In this document: piece after piece, positions 18,290 through 27,452 of the stretch
Position numbering within the stretch: position 1 is the stretch's first letter
Layout of the letters: each line of letters starts with the position of its first letter
Origin: WLWS01 sp965243105
GTDB lineage: Bacteria > Pseudomonadota > Gammaproteobacteria > Eutrophobiales > Eutrophobiaceae
Direction of reading: 5' to 3'
Length of the DNA stretch: 64,000 nucleotides
Assembly: GCA_965243105.1 (NCBI GenBank)
Contig: CBDEUC010000003.1
Span: 1,984,001 to 2,048,000, forward strand
Program-made: the position numbers and the translations under genes
The notes under the pieces: model-generated
The model's database searches: none
Seen by the model: only the letters and a program-made list of their open reading frames with translations
What the model was told of the DNA's origin: nothing

Positions 18290-18673
18290 TCAGGCCAGGT
18301 TACGCGCAAGCTTTTCCAGGCAGTCTTTTTCAACGTCGTCCATGGCCCGCAGGGTTTCCTCTATGTCCTTGATTTTAGACACTAAAGTAAATCGGTGTTC
18401 GCGGATCCGCTGGCACAGCTTGAGCAGCTGCAGCGAGTCATCGGGTTGCATGGGATCATACATGTCTATGATTTCCCTGCATTCTTCCAGTGTAAGACCG
18501 AGACGCTTGCCGCGCAGGGTCAACTTCAACCGGGTCCTGTCACGGTCACTGTAAAGCCGGGTTGTACCCCGGCGGGAAGGGCTGAGAATGCCCTTATCCT
18601 CGTAGAATCGAAGTGCCCTTGGGGTGATATCAAAGTCCCTGGAGAGTGTCTTGATGGTGTAGGCCTGTTCCAT
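18290..18673 (-). CDS. liuR: MerR-family regulator of leucine/isovalerate catabolism
   Basis: A 127-residue MerR protein. The N-terminal winged helix reads YTIKTLSRDFDITPRALRFYEDKGIL; it is followed by RGTTRLYSDRDRTRLKLTLRGKRLGLTLEE and a C-terminal coiled-coil for dimerisation (about 85-127). There are no metal-binding cysteines, as expected for the LiuR branch. It is the first gene of the liu operon and faces the acyl-CoA synthetase gene across about 96 bases that contain a palindromic operator. It probably represses both directions until a branched-chain intermediate binds. Confidence 0.9.
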   Translation of the reverse strand: MEQAYTIKTLSRDFDITPRALRFYEDKGILSPSRRGTTRLYSDRDRTRLKLTLRGKRLGLTLEECREIIDMYDPMQPDDSLQLLKLCQRIREHRFTLVSKIKDIEETLRAMDDVEKDCLEKLARNLA

Positions 18674-18689
18674 TGGTACTTGTTAAAAG

Positions 18690-18705
18690 TTGACGTTAAC
18701 GTAAA
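18690..18705. promoter_or_regulatory. LiuR-type operator in the divergent liuR/acyl-CoA synthetase promoter region
   Basis: TTGACGTTAACGTAAA is a 16-base near-palindrome (14 of 16 positions symmetric) in the middle of the divergent intergenic space. It resembles the second box at 18252. Position suggests shared control of liuR-ABCDE and of the plus-strand synthetase-thiolase genes. Confidence 0.7.
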
Positions 18706-18769
18706 CTATAGAAAAACCTTTCCAATCTTGCAAGTATATATTTCTGAGAACAGACAAGCGGGGACGGCA

Positions 18770-20461
18770 ATGAGCGACGCAGTAAGTTATGTAAGTGGGG
18801 ATACCAGTCAGCCTCTACTTGACCAGACCATTGGCCAGGCATTGACGGAAGCTGTTAAGAAGTACCCTGGGCGCACGGCACTGGTGGTCAGGCATCAATC
18901 GATACGCTGGTCATTCCAGGAACTGGAGCAAGCGGTTAACCGCTTTGCAGCAGGATTGCTTGCAATGGGTTTCCAGTCCGGGGATCGCATAGGTGTCTGG
19001 GCTCCAAACTGTGCGGAATGGATCGTGGCTCAATACGCGACGGCCAGGGCAGGAATTATCCAGGTCAACATCAACCCGGCATACCGGACCCATGAACTGG
19101 AGTACGTGCTTAACAAGGTTAGCTGCAAGGGACTTATTACGGCTGCAAACTTCAAAAGCAGTGATTACATTGACATGTTGTACCAGTTGGCCCCGGAGCT
19201 TGGTTCTTCCGAACCGGGTAAGCTGGAATCCGAAAAACTTCCTCACCTCAAGTCTGTTATTCGACTTGGCGAAGAAAAGTCACCCGGTCTTTTTAATTTC
19301 CAGGATGTCTCTGCTTTGGCCAGTGATGATCTCCTGCAGCAAATTGAGCAATTATCCAGCACTCTCGATCCGAACGATCCCATTAACATCCAATTTACCA
19401 GCGGTACTACCGGATCGCCAAAGGGAGCTACGCTGACCCACCGCAATATTCTTAATAATGGTTATTTTACCGGGAGGGCCATGCGCTTTAGCGAGGAAGA
19501 CGTGCTTTGTATACCGGTACCGCTTTACCATTGCTTCGGCATGGTCATGGGAAGCCTTAACTGTATTGTGCATGGAGCCTGCATGGTGTTTCCCAATGAT
19601 GGCTTTGATCCCGCGACTACACTCGCTGCTATCCAGGAAGAAAAATGTACAGCGCTATACGGTGTACCGACCATGTTTATCGCCGAACTGGACCAACCTG
19701 ACTTCCACGACTTTGACATGAGCAGTTTGCGTACCGGGTGCATGGCCGGCGCCTCCTGTCCCATCGAGGTCATGAAGAAAGTGTTCAGTGATATGAACAT
19801 GACCGAGGTGACCATTGCCTACGGTATGACCGAGACCAGCCCGGTCAGTTTTCAAAGTAGTACCGACGATCCTATTGAACGACGCGTATCAACCGTGGGT
19901 CGAGTACATCCACATGTAGAAGTAAAGATTATTGATGAACAGGGCAACACGGTTTCACAGGGAGAGAAAGGGGAATTTTGCACCCGTGGATATAGCGTCA
20001 TGAAAGGTTACTGGGCCGATGAGGAACGCACGGCAGAAGCGATCGATAGCGAGGGATGGATGCACACCGGCGACCTCGCAGTACTGGATGATGAAGGCTA
20101 CTGCAATATTGTCGGCCGTGTGAAAGACATGGTGATCCGTGGCGGTGAAAATGTTTACCCGAGAGAAATAGAGGAATACCTGTACAGCAACGAAAAGATA
20201 CAGGATGTCGGTGTCTTTGGAGTGCCCGACGATAAGTATGGCGAGGAGATCTGTGCCTGGATCTGCCTGAAAGAAGGTGCGCAATGCACGGAAGATGAGA
20301 TCAAGGAGTTTTGCAGGGGCAATATCGCACACTACAAGGTGCCACGCTATGTTCGCTTTGTAAGCGAATTCCCCATGACCGTGACAGGAAAGTTGCAGAA
20401 ATTCATCATGAGAGAAAAGATGATGGAAGAGCTCGGTCTTGAGGAACAGCAGACGGCCTGA
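18770..20461 (+). CDS. AMP-binding acyl-CoA synthetase
   Basis: A 563-residue adenylate-forming ligase. Motifs: P-loop-like IQFTSGTTGSPKGATLTH (A3), YGMTETSPVSFQS (A5), GWMHTGDLAVLDDEGY (A7), GRVKDMVIRGGENVYPREIEE (A8) and the C-terminal lysine in MTVTGKLQKF (A10). I chose ATG 18770; the longer frame upstream overlaps the divergent liuR gene and the operator. It converts a free acid to its CoA thioester. Context with liuR and a LiuR box suggests a branched-chain or short-to-medium acid such as isovalerate; the exact substrate is inferred. Confidence 0.9.
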   Translation: MSDAVSYVSGDTSQPLLDQTIGQALTEAVKKYPGRTALVVRHQSIRWSFQELEQAVNRFAAGLLAMGFQSGDRIGVWAPNCAEWIVAQYATARAGIIQVNINPAYRTHELEYVLNKVSCKGLITAANFKSSDYIDMLYQLAPELGSSEPGKLESEKLPHLKSVIRLGEEKSPGLFNFQDVSALASDDLLQQIEQLSSTLDPNDPINIQFTSGTTGSPKGATLTHRNILNNGYFTGRAMRFSEEDVLCIPVPLYHCFGMVMGSLNCIVHGACMVFPNDGFDPATTLAAIQEEKCTALYGVPTMFIAELDQPDFHDFDMSSLRTGCMAGASCPIEVMKKVFSDMNMTEVTIAYGMTETSPVSFQSSTDDPIERRVSTVGRVHPHVEVKIIDEQGNTVSQGEKGEFCTRGYSVMKGYWADEERTAEAIDSEGWMHTGDLAVLDDEGYCNIVGRVKDMVIRGGENVYPREIEEYLYSNEKIQDVGVFGVPDDKYGEEICAWICLKEGAQCTEDEIKEFCRGNIAHYKVPRYVRFVSEFPMTVTGKLQKFIMREKMMEELGLEEQQTA

Positions 20462-20476
20462 GCAGGTAATGACCTT

Positions 20477-22090
20477 ATGACGAATATGCAGAACTACGAG
20501 GAGACCTATTCCACGTTTCGATGGCAGGCACCTGAAAAATACAATTTTGCCCGTGACGTGATTGATACATGGTCACAAAAGGCTCCTGGACTTGAAGCCA
20601 TGTTATGGGTTGATGATGAAGGTCACGAAGTAAGAAAGACCTTTACTGATTTTTCCATTGCGTCAAAAAAACTCTGCAATATTTTCAGTGATGCAGGTGT
20701 CCAACGAGGCGACGTGGTTATTGTCATTCTCGGTCGACAAATCCAGTGGTGGGAGGTGTTTACGGCGGTGCTGCGCATGGGGGCAGTTATCTCCCCCGGC
20801 ACCACCCAGCTTTCAAGCAAGGACCTGCAATATCGTATCAATGCTGCCAGCGCCACCTGTGTTGTTACCGATAGTGCCAATGCCGGCAAGGTAGACGAGG
20901 TAATTTCAGGGTGTCCCAGTTTAAAGGCAAGGTTATTGATCGACGGTAATCGCGAAAACTGGATTGCCTATGAAGATGCAATGAAAGTCGCCAGCGAGGA
21001 CTTTGAAACCGTAGACACGGATGGCGATGAAGATTGCATGTGTTACTTTACATCTGGTACCACGGGTTTTCCCAAAATGTGCATTCATACGCATTCCTAT
21101 GGCTTTAGCCAGCAGACAACCGGCAAGTTCTGGCTCGACCTGGGAGAAGACGACCTTCACTGGAACATCAGTGATACAGGCTGGGCAAAGGCAGCATGGA
21201 GCAGCTACTTCGGTCCCTGGATTTGTGGTGCGACCCTGTTTGTTCACCATACCAGCGGCTTTGACCCGTTACGGGTTCTGCAATTACTGGAGGAGTATCC
21301 TGTTACTACCATGTGCGGTGCGCCGACAATTTACCGCATGCTCGTATTACAGGAACTCAACAAGTTTTCCTACGACAGGCTGCGTCACTGTGTCGGTGCC
21401 GGGGAACCGCTAAACCCGGAAATTATCGAAACCTGGCGTGCCGCTACGGGCGTGACTATTCGCGACGGATACGGGCAAACCGAAACGGTGATCCTATGCG
21501 GCAGTTTCCCCTGTATCGAACCTCGCGCTGGTTCAATGGGTAAGCCCGCACCGGGGATCGTGCTGTCGATAGTGGATAATGATGGCAATGAAGTTGAAGC
21601 AAATGTCGAAGGTGACATTGCCGTGCGCGTCAAACCCGAGAGACCGTTGGGACTGTTCAGGGAGTACAAGGACAACCCGGAGAAAACAGCGGAAACCTTC
21701 AAGGGAGACTGGTACCTGACCGGGGACCGTGCCTATCGTGATGAAGATGGCTACTTCTGGTTCGTGTCTCGCGCTGATGACGTGATCCTGTCAGCAGGAT
21801 ACCGGATAGGCCCGTTTGAAGTTGAAAGCGCACTCATCGAACATGAGGCTGTAGCAGAATCGGCCGTTGTTTCCAGTCCCGACGAGACGCGCGGTGAAGT
21901 GGTAAAGGCATTTGTCGTGCTGGCACCGGGATTTTCAGCCAGCGAAGAACTGAAGATTGAATTACAGGAACACGTGAAGAAGGTAACTGCACCGTACAAG
22001 TATCCGCGTAAACTTGAATTTATTGAAAACTTGCCAAAAACTGTCAGTGGAAAAATACGCAGGGTCGAGCTCAGGGAACGGGCAGAGTAA
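20477..22090 (+). CDS. Acyl-CoA synthetase, ACSM-like (medium-chain/xenobiotic type)
   Basis: A 537-residue AMP-binding enzyme of a different branch from its neighbour. N-terminal YNFARDVIDTWSQ is typical of the ACSM group. Core motifs: CYFTSGTTGFPKMCIHTH, DGYGQTETVILCG, GDWYLTGDRAYRDEDGYFWF, SRADDVILSAGYRIGPFEVE and catalytic Lys in LPKTVSGKIRR. It likely activates short/medium branched or aromatic acids. It follows 15 bases after the first synthetase and precedes the thiolase by 43 bases, consistent with one transcript. Confidence 0.9.
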   Translation: MTNMQNYEETYSTFRWQAPEKYNFARDVIDTWSQKAPGLEAMLWVDDEGHEVRKTFTDFSIASKKLCNIFSDAGVQRGDVVIVILGRQIQWWEVFTAVLRMGAVISPGTTQLSSKDLQYRINAASATCVVTDSANAGKVDEVISGCPSLKARLLIDGNRENWIAYEDAMKVASEDFETVDTDGDEDCMCYFTSGTTGFPKMCIHTHSYGFSQQTTGKFWLDLGEDDLHWNISDTGWAKAAWSSYFGPWICGATLFVHHTSGFDPLRVLQLLEEYPVTTMCGAPTIYRMLVLQELNKFSYDRLRHCVGAGEPLNPEIIETWRAATGVTIRDGYGQTETVILCGSFPCIEPRAGSMGKPAPGIVLSIVDNDGNEVEANVEGDIAVRVKPERPLGLFREYKDNPEKTAETFKGDWYLTGDRAYRDEDGYFWFVSRADDVILSAGYRIGPFEVESALIEHEAVAESAVVSSPDETRGEVVKAFVVLAPGFSASEELKIELQEHVKKVTAPYKYPRKLEFIENLPKTVSGKIRRVELRERAE

Positions 22091-22133
22091 AATAATTTTT
22101 TAAATTAACTTGTAAATCAAAGTGGAGTGAAGC

Positions 22134-23318
22134 ATGAGTGATGCAATTGTTGTAGTGGGTATGGCACGCACGGCACTGGGCGGTATGCAGGGAGGATTAT
22201 CAGCTATGACCGGCCCACAACTCGGGACCGAGGCACTGAAAGCCGCGCTTGAAAGAAGCGGCGTATCGCCAGCGGACATTGATGAGACTTTCATGGGCTG
22301 CGTGTTACCCGCGGGTGCAGGACAGGCCCCGGCAAGGCAGGCTACCCTCGGCGCAGGCATGCCACTGTCCACGGGAGCGACCACGGTAAACAAGGTGTGT
22401 GGTTCCGGTATGAAAGCAGTCATGCTGGGCATGGATATCATACGAGCCGGGTCTGCCAGTATTGTCGCCGCTGGCGGCATGGAAAGCATGACAAATGCAC
22501 CTTACCTGCTGCCAAATGCCAGGGCCGGAATGCGACTCGGGCATGGAGAAGTGAAAGATCACATGTTTCTTGATGGCCTGGAAGATGCCTACGAAAGGGG
22601 CAGTCCCATGGGTAATTTTGCCGAGGCGACTGCGACAAAGTACGAGTTTAGTCGCGAAGCCCAGGATGCCTATGCCATAGAATCACTCACCCGTGCGCAA
22701 AAGGCTATCGAGGATGGAAAATTTAGTGAAGAAATCACCCCGGTAACCATCAAGGGACGCAAAGGAGACATTGTCGTAGATACTGACGAAGCCCCGGGTA
22801 ACGCTCGCATAGACAAGATACCCCAGCTCAGACCAGCTTTTGTAAAAGACGGCACGGTCACTGCGGCCAATTCAAGTTCAATCTCCGATGGCGCCGCCGC
22901 GCTGGTTCTGATGATGGAATCAGAGGCAGAGAAGCGCGGCTTAACTCCGCTGGCCAGGCTCGTTGCCCATGCTACCAACTCTCATGAACCTGCCTGGTTT
23001 ACCACGGCTCCGGTAGGCGCCATGGAAAAAGTGCTGGCGGGTGCGGGATGGTCAAAGGATGAGGTTGACCTTTTTGAGATCAACGAGGCATTTGCCGTGG
23101 TGACGATGGCGGCAATGGATGACCTTGATTTGTCACACGACAAGGTCAACGTAAACGGGGGTGCATGTGCGCTCGGGCATCCAATCGGGGCGTCCGGTGC
23201 CAGGATAATTGTGACCCTGATCGCGGCGCTCAGGGATCGGGGATTGCAAAAAGGCGTCGCCAGCCTGTGCATAGGTGGCGGAGAGGCCACGGCTCTCGCA
23301 CTGGAACTGGTCCAGTAA
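22134..23318 (+). CDS. Acetyl-CoA C-acyltransferase (thiolase)
   Basis: A 394-residue thiolase. The nucleophilic Cys is C89 in VNKVCGSGMKAV. The C-terminal active-site groups are ALGHPIGASGARI (His) and ASLCIGGGEATA (Cys/Gly). GEVKDHMFLDGLEDAYE marks the loop domain. It could cleave acetoacetyl-CoA from the leucine pathway or 2-methylacetoacetyl-CoA from isoleucine. The following SDR gene favours a role in isoleucine or branched-chain beta-oxidation. A good GGAG ribosome-binding site precedes the ATG. Confidence 0.93.
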   Translation: MSDAIVVVGMARTALGGMQGGLSAMTGPQLGTEALKAALERSGVSPADIDETFMGCVLPAGAGQAPARQATLGAGMPLSTGATTVNKVCGSGMKAVMLGMDIIRAGSASIVAAGGMESMTNAPYLLPNARAGMRLGHGEVKDHMFLDGLEDAYERGSPMGNFAEATATKYEFSREAQDAYAIESLTRAQKAIEDGKFSEEITPVTIKGRKGDIVVDTDEAPGNARIDKIPQLRPAFVKDGTVTAANSSSISDGAAALVLMMESEAEKRGLTPLARLVAHATNSHEPAWFTTAPVGAMEKVLAGAGWSKDEVDLFEINEAFAVVTMAAMDDLDLSHDKVNVNGGACALGHPIGASGARIIVTLIAALRDRGLQKGVASLCIGGGEATALALELVQ

Positions 23319-23424
23319 TACCCGATGCACGCAGTCGGGCAGGTATTTGTGGGTAAACACTGTATGATAGGTACATCCTGCTAATAACCTGGCAGAGCAA
23401 AGAGACGCCTCGAGAGATAAAACA

Positions 23425-24186
23425 ATGAATATTGAAAACTGTGCCGCTGTGATCACCGGGGGAGCATCAGGCCTTGGCGAAGCCTGTGCCCGTAAACTGA
23501 CCGCGGCGGGTGCAAGGGTGACGCTGTTCGATCTCAATGAAGAGCGTGGCGAGTCGGTAGCGAAGCAAATCAAGGGTCAATTTGCCCGTGTTGACGTGAC
23601 TGACGAAGACAGCGTCAACGCCGGCCTGGACAGGGCTGAAGAAGCCCATGGCGGCACACGCATACTGGTAAACTGTGCGGGCATCGGGGTGGCCCAGAAA
23701 ACCATTGGCAAGGACGGGCCGCATTCCCTCGAGTTTTACCAGCGCGTAATCAACATCAATCTCATTGGTACTTTTAACTGTATTCGTCTTGCAGCGGTCC
23801 GTATGGCCGTGCAGGACCTGGTAAACAGGGAAGAGCGTGGCGTGATTATCAACACCGCCTCGGTCGCCGCCTTTGATGGGCAGATCGGCCAGGCCGCATA
23901 CTCTGCCTCAAAGGGTGGCATCGTTGGTATGACATTGCCTGTCGCCCGGGACCTGGCGCGTGATGCAATACGGGTCATGACCATTGCCCCGGGTATTTTC
24001 AGGACACCCATGATGGCTGGATTGCCGGAAGAAGTTCAGGAATCCCTTGGCGCCAGCGTACCTTTTCCCCAGCGCCTGGGAGATCCGGGTGAATTTGCCG
24101 CACTGGTACAACATATCTGTGAAAATGCCTACCTGAACGGTGAAACCATTCGTCTTGATGGCACCATTCGAATGGCGCCCAGGTAA
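23425..24186 (+). CDS. Short-chain dehydrogenase, 3-hydroxyacyl-CoA dehydrogenase type 2 (HSD10-like)
   Basis: A 253-residue SDR. NAD site: ITGGASGLGEACARKL (about 11-26) with acidic DLN after the second strand, which favours NAD. NCAGIGVAQ follows, and the catalytic set is Ser in NTASVAAFDG and YSASKGG. It has the long insertion after NCAG typical of the 2-methyl-3-hydroxybutyryl-CoA dehydrogenase group (IGKDGPHSLEFYQRVININLIGTFN). It would make 2-methylacetoacetyl-CoA for the thiolase just upstream. The 106-base gap to the thiolase has no obvious terminator. Confidence 0.88.
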   Translation: MNIENCAAVITGGASGLGEACARKLTAAGARVTLFDLNEERGESVAKQIKGQFARVDVTDEDSVNAGLDRAEEAHGGTRILVNCAGIGVAQKTIGKDGPHSLEFYQRVININLIGTFNCIRLAAVRMAVQDLVNREERGVIINTASVAAFDGQIGQAAYSASKGGIVGMTLPVARDLARDAIRVMTIAPGIFRTPMMAGLPEEVQESLGASVPFPQRLGDPGEFAALVQHICENAYLNGETIRLDGTIRMAPR

Positions 24187-24286
24187 GCCCGGAAAACCCA
24201 CGGTTAAATAAGGATATAAGCAAGGGTTCTATCTCAGTTCCCTGGTTTTCTCGCTATAATGGGCAGAAATCTCATTGTTTCTGCTT

Positions 24287-26098
24287 ATGATCTCACCAAT
24301 GTCCATGGAAGCCTGGATGACGCTCGTCATTTTGACGGTGGTCCTGTATTTCCTGGTGTTTTCAAAGCGGGCTCCCGATGCCATCCTGTGGTGCGGTGTA
24401 GCCATCCTGATGATCGCACCGGTAAAAAAAGAAGCTGGCTGGACACTTGGGATCCTGCCCGCCCCTGAAGCCCTTTCGGGCCTGGCCAACGAGGGCGTTG
24501 TTACCATAGCAGCGATGTTTGCCATCGCCGCAGGACTTCGCGAAACAGGTGCCCTGCAGTGGTTTTCACGCAGCCTGATGGGTTCCCCTTCTTCGCTGGC
24601 AAGTGCACAGAACAGGATCATGTGGCCCACAGCCGCGATAAGCGCTTTTATGAATAACACGCCGCTGGTGGCTATGCTCCTGCCCATCGTTGATGACTGG
24701 TCAAAGCGAAATCGCCTGTCTGCGTCAAAGCTCCTGATGCCACTTTCATTTGCATCAATCCTTGGTGGTGCCTGCACGCTGGTGGGAACCAGCACTAACC
24801 TGGTGGTCAATGGCTGGATCATCGAGGAGCTGGATCATCCAGGCCTTGGTATGTTTGAAATTACTCTCCTTGGTATCCCCATCGCCGTGATGGGAATCGT
24901 CTACATCCTGCTTGCGCAGAAGTGGCTGCTGGCAGACAGGAAACCACCCATCAGTCATGGTGACGACGCAAGACAGTACACCGTGGAGATGCTCGTGGAA
25001 GAGGGCGGCTGGCTCGTTGGCAAGACAATCCAGGAGGCAGGACTTCGCGGTTTGCCAGGACTGTACCTTGTCGAGATTGATCGTGGTGGGGAAATCATGC
25101 CGGCCGTTTCTTCAAATATTACCCTGCTGGGAAATGATCGCCTGGTATTTGCAGGTGTTATTGAATCTGTGGTCGACCTGCAGCGTATCGCGGGATTACG
25201 CGTCGCGACCGAGCAGGTGTACAAGATGAATGAGCCAAGGAGTAACCGAATACTTATCGAGGCCGTCGTCAGCAATACCTGCCCGTTGATCGGCAAGAGT
25301 ATTCGGGAAGGGCATTTTCGTACCATATACAATGCCGCCATCATTGCTGTTGCACGCAATGGTGAACGCATCAACAAGAAGATCGGTGACATTGTCCTGC
25401 AACCCGGTGACACGCTATTGCTCGAAACAAGGAAAAGCTTTGCAGAGCAGCAGCGTAACAATCGCGATTTCTACCTGGTAAGCCAGGTAGAAGGAAGCAC
25501 CCCTCCTTCACGTGAAAAAGCACCACTTGCCCTGGGCCTGTTGTTTACCCTTATTGTCCTTGTTACCGGTGGAATCATGACGATGCTGCAGGCGGCCCTG
25601 CTTGTTTCCGGCGTCATGGTGCTGAGTAAGTGTTGTAGTGCCAGCGTCGCACGTCGAGCCATTGATATGCAGACTCTACTGGTGATTGCCGCCGCCATCG
25701 GGCTCGGCAAGGCCATGCAATCCAGCGGGCTGGCCCTTGTTATTGGTGAACTCATGTTGCTTGTCGGTGGTGCGGATCCCACATTCATGCTGGTGATTGT
25801 TCTTTGCGTAACCATGCTGTTGGGCAACGTTATTACTGCAAAAGCCGGCGCCGTTCTCATGCTGCCAATCGTCGTCGCCATATCATCAGAGCTTGGAGTC
25901 TCGCAGATGCCATTTATTATCGCCGTGATGTTTGCATCAGCAACTTCCCTGGCCACGCCCATCAGCTATCCCACGAACCTCATGGTCTTCGGCGCCGGCG
26001 GATATCGTTTTCGCGATTACCTGCTGCTCGGGATACCCCTCAGTGTCCTCGTGGTGATCGCATCAGCCTTGCTAATTCCTGCGATTTGGCAGTTCTAG
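24287..26098 (+). CDS. SLC13-family permease with two RCK_C (TrkA-C) domains
   Basis: About 603 residues. Two membrane halves flank a soluble middle. The first half has SAFMNNTPLVAMLLP and LGGACTLVGTSTNLVVNG; the second has LLGNVITAKAGAVLMLP and TSLATPISYPTNLMVFG. Two TrkA-C domains lie between (about 205-290 and 300-390), each ending in a GD-x-L-L/V stretch. Such proteins are predicted sodium-coupled anion or sulfate transporters gated by ligands bound to the RCK_C domains. Several in-frame starts exist (TTG 24275, ATG 24287, 24299 and 24305); 24287 is used but the choice is uncertain. A TATAAT at 24255-24260 may be the -10 of its promoter, though no good -35 is present. Confidence 0.88.
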   Translation: MISPMSMEAWMTLVILTVVLYFLVFSKRAPDAILWCGVAILMIAPVKKEAGWTLGILPAPEALSGLANEGVVTIAAMFAIAAGLRETGALQWFSRSLMGSPSSLASAQNRIMWPTAAISAFMNNTPLVAMLLPIVDDWSKRNRLSASKLLMPLSFASILGGACTLVGTSTNLVVNGWIIEELDHPGLGMFEITLLGIPIAVMGIVYILLAQKWLLADRKPPISHGDDARQYTVEMLVEEGGWLVGKTIQEAGLRGLPGLYLVEIDRGGEIMPAVSSNITLLGNDRLVFAGVIESVVDLQRIAGLRVATEQVYKMNEPRSNRILIEAVVSNTCPLIGKSIREGHFRTIYNAAIIAVARNGERINKKIGDIVLQPGDTLLLETRKSFAEQQRNNRDFYLVSQVEGSTPPSREKAPLALGLLFTLIVLVTGGIMTMLQAALLVSGVMVLSKCCSASVARRAIDMQTLLVIAAAIGLGKAMQSSGLALVIGELMLLVGGADPTFMLVIVLCVTMLLGNVITAKAGAVLMLPIVVAISSELGVSQMPFIIAVMFASATSLATPISYPTNLMVFGAGGYRFRDYLLLGIPLSVLVVIASALLIPAIWQF

Positions 26099-26122
26099 CA
26101 TGGTCCGGGCAAACCCTGGATA

Positions 26123-26148
26123 AATTCAATATCAATTGAATTTTTATT
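26123..26148 (+). terminator. Weak hairpin terminator after the SLC13 permease
   Basis: AATTCAAT / ATTGAATT (26123-26142, 4-base loop) is followed by TTTATTG. The stem is 8 bp but AT-rich, and the T tract is short. It lies 25 bases after the permease stop, where an operon end is expected. Confidence 0.35.
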
Positions 26149-26202
26149 GAAGATAAAATACATTAACCGGCGGTTTAACCACTCGTAGAGGACGCGGGAC
26201 TT

Positions 26203-26913
26203 ATGAATATTTCCATCTTTGTCACAATATGGATAACTGCGGTTAGCTCCATGACCCTGGATGAGCATTTTCTCGGGGAGCCACTGGACATGCTCAAGGC
26301 AGATTCAAGGGTCCATGCCGTTGAACACTACACGCCGATCGGTGGTAACGCACCAAAGACACCGCGCAAGGGTGATGTAGCTCCGCCATCATTCATTATC
26401 GAAATTCAACTAAAGTCAGAGGAAGATGCTGTTGCACTGGTTGAAAGCTCAGTATTCGCGAAAGCATTTACGAGCAAGACCGGGGTGTTAAAAGACGCCA
26501 GCAATATAACGGTGGACTTACTGGAAGTGGTAAATTATGACATACCGGGCCACGACTCACCTCCGCCAAGAACAGCACCTTTTTCCTTCGTGGTTCGCTA
26601 TCACGGACCTGTGGCTAACGCGAGTGAATTCACCGACTACTATATCAACTCCCACCCGGAGCGCCTGGCGCAGTTTCCAAAAGTTCGCAATGTACTGTGC
26701 TACCTGCCACTGGACTGGAATGACAGGGGAGAGATCACAGACAGCGGGCTGATCCATGGAAATGAAGCGGTATTTGACAGTTTTGAAGACTTCAAGGCCT
26801 CAACAAAGTCCGACGCCATGAAAGCCGTGCGAGAGAACGCAAGCAAGTTCAAGGATTTCGGTTATGCAGCGCATACGCCGATGAATCGAAAACTTGTTTA
26901 CCAGCGCCAGTAA
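26203..26913 (+). CDS. EthD/Dabb-like ferredoxin-fold protein, two tandem domains
   Basis: A 236-residue cytosolic protein without a recognisable catalytic motif. The second half (about residues 120-235: FSFVVRYHGP, EFTDYYINSHPERLAQFPKV, FDSFEDFKASTKSDAMKAV) fits the EthD dimeric alpha/beta barrel. The first half looks like a diverged copy (HFLGEPLDML..., AVALVESSVFAKAF). Proteins of this type accompany ring- or ether-degradation oxygenases and dehydratases. It heads the block with the molybdenum hydroxylase genes, 59 bases upstream of the small subunit. Function unknown; the family call is moderate. Confidence 0.6.
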   Translation: MNISIFVTIWITAVSSMTLDEHFLGEPLDMLKADSRVHAVEHYTPIGGNAPKTPRKGDVAPPSFIIEIQLKSEEDAVALVESSVFAKAFTSKTGVLKDASNITVDLLEVVNYDIPGHDSPPPRTAPFSFVVRYHGPVANASEFTDYYINSHPERLAQFPKVRNVLCYLPLDWNDRGEITDSGLIHGNEAVFDSFEDFKASTKSDAMKAVRENASKFKDFGYAAHTPMNRKLVYQRQ

Positions 26914-26972
26914 ATTCCCGGTCTGCCTGGTTCCAGGCCGGACCGTTAACCGATCCCTCGAGGAAACCAAAT

Positions 26973-27452
26973 ATGCTTGAGATAAAAGTAAATGGAAAAA
27001 GCAGGCAAGTCGATGTTGACCCTGATATGCCCCTGCTATGGGTGTTGCGCGAAGAGGCGCAATTAACCGGCACAAAGTTTAGCTGCGGTGCGGGCCTGTG
27101 TGGAGCCTGCACGGTGCACGTGGACGGTGAACCCATGCGAAGCTGTATTCTCCCGGTATCAAAAGTGAAGGGTAAAAATATCACTACTATCGAGGGTGTT
27201 TCGGGTGAAGTGGTTGAGGCCCTGCAACAGGCCTGGGTGGCAGAGAATACACCGCAGTGCGGGTATTGCCAGCCAGGACAGATCATGTCAGCCGCGGCAC
27301 TGTTAAGCCAGAAATCAAGACCCACTGACAGCGACATCGACGATGCAATGAGCGGAAATATTTGTCGTTGCGGTACCTACCAGAGAATTCGACGCGCCAT
27401 TCACCAGGCCGCGGACACGCTGGCTGGACAGAAAGTGACGGAGGTGCGCTGA
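26973..27452 (+). CDS. (2Fe-2S) small subunit of a xanthine-dehydrogenase-family molybdenum hydroxylase
   Basis: A 159-residue protein with two iron-sulfur domains. The plant-type ferredoxin cluster is in SCGAGLCGACTVHV with the fourth Cys in MRSC. The C-terminal helical cluster uses CGYCQPGQIM and CRCGTYQRI. It matches the small subunit of isoquinoline 1-oxidoreductase or aldehyde-oxidase types. Its stop overlaps the start of the large subunit (ATGA), so the two are made together. GAGGAAA provides the ribosome-binding site. It carries electrons from the molybdenum site to an acceptor that is not encoded nearby. Confidence 0.92.
   Translation: MLEIKVNGKSRQVDVDPDMPLLWVLREEAQLTGTKFSCGAGLCGACTVHVDGEPMRSCILPVSKVKGKNITTIEGVSGEVVEALQQAWVAENTPQCGYCQPGQIMSAAALLSQKSRPTDSDIDDAMSGNICRCGTYQRIRRAIHQAADTLAGQKVTEVR

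Noticed and set aside
18395..18769. N-terminal extension of the acyl-CoA synthetase frame
   Set aside because: The longer frame runs antisense through liuR and over the LiuR box, and its residues do not belong to the ligase fold. ATG 18770 is the natural start.
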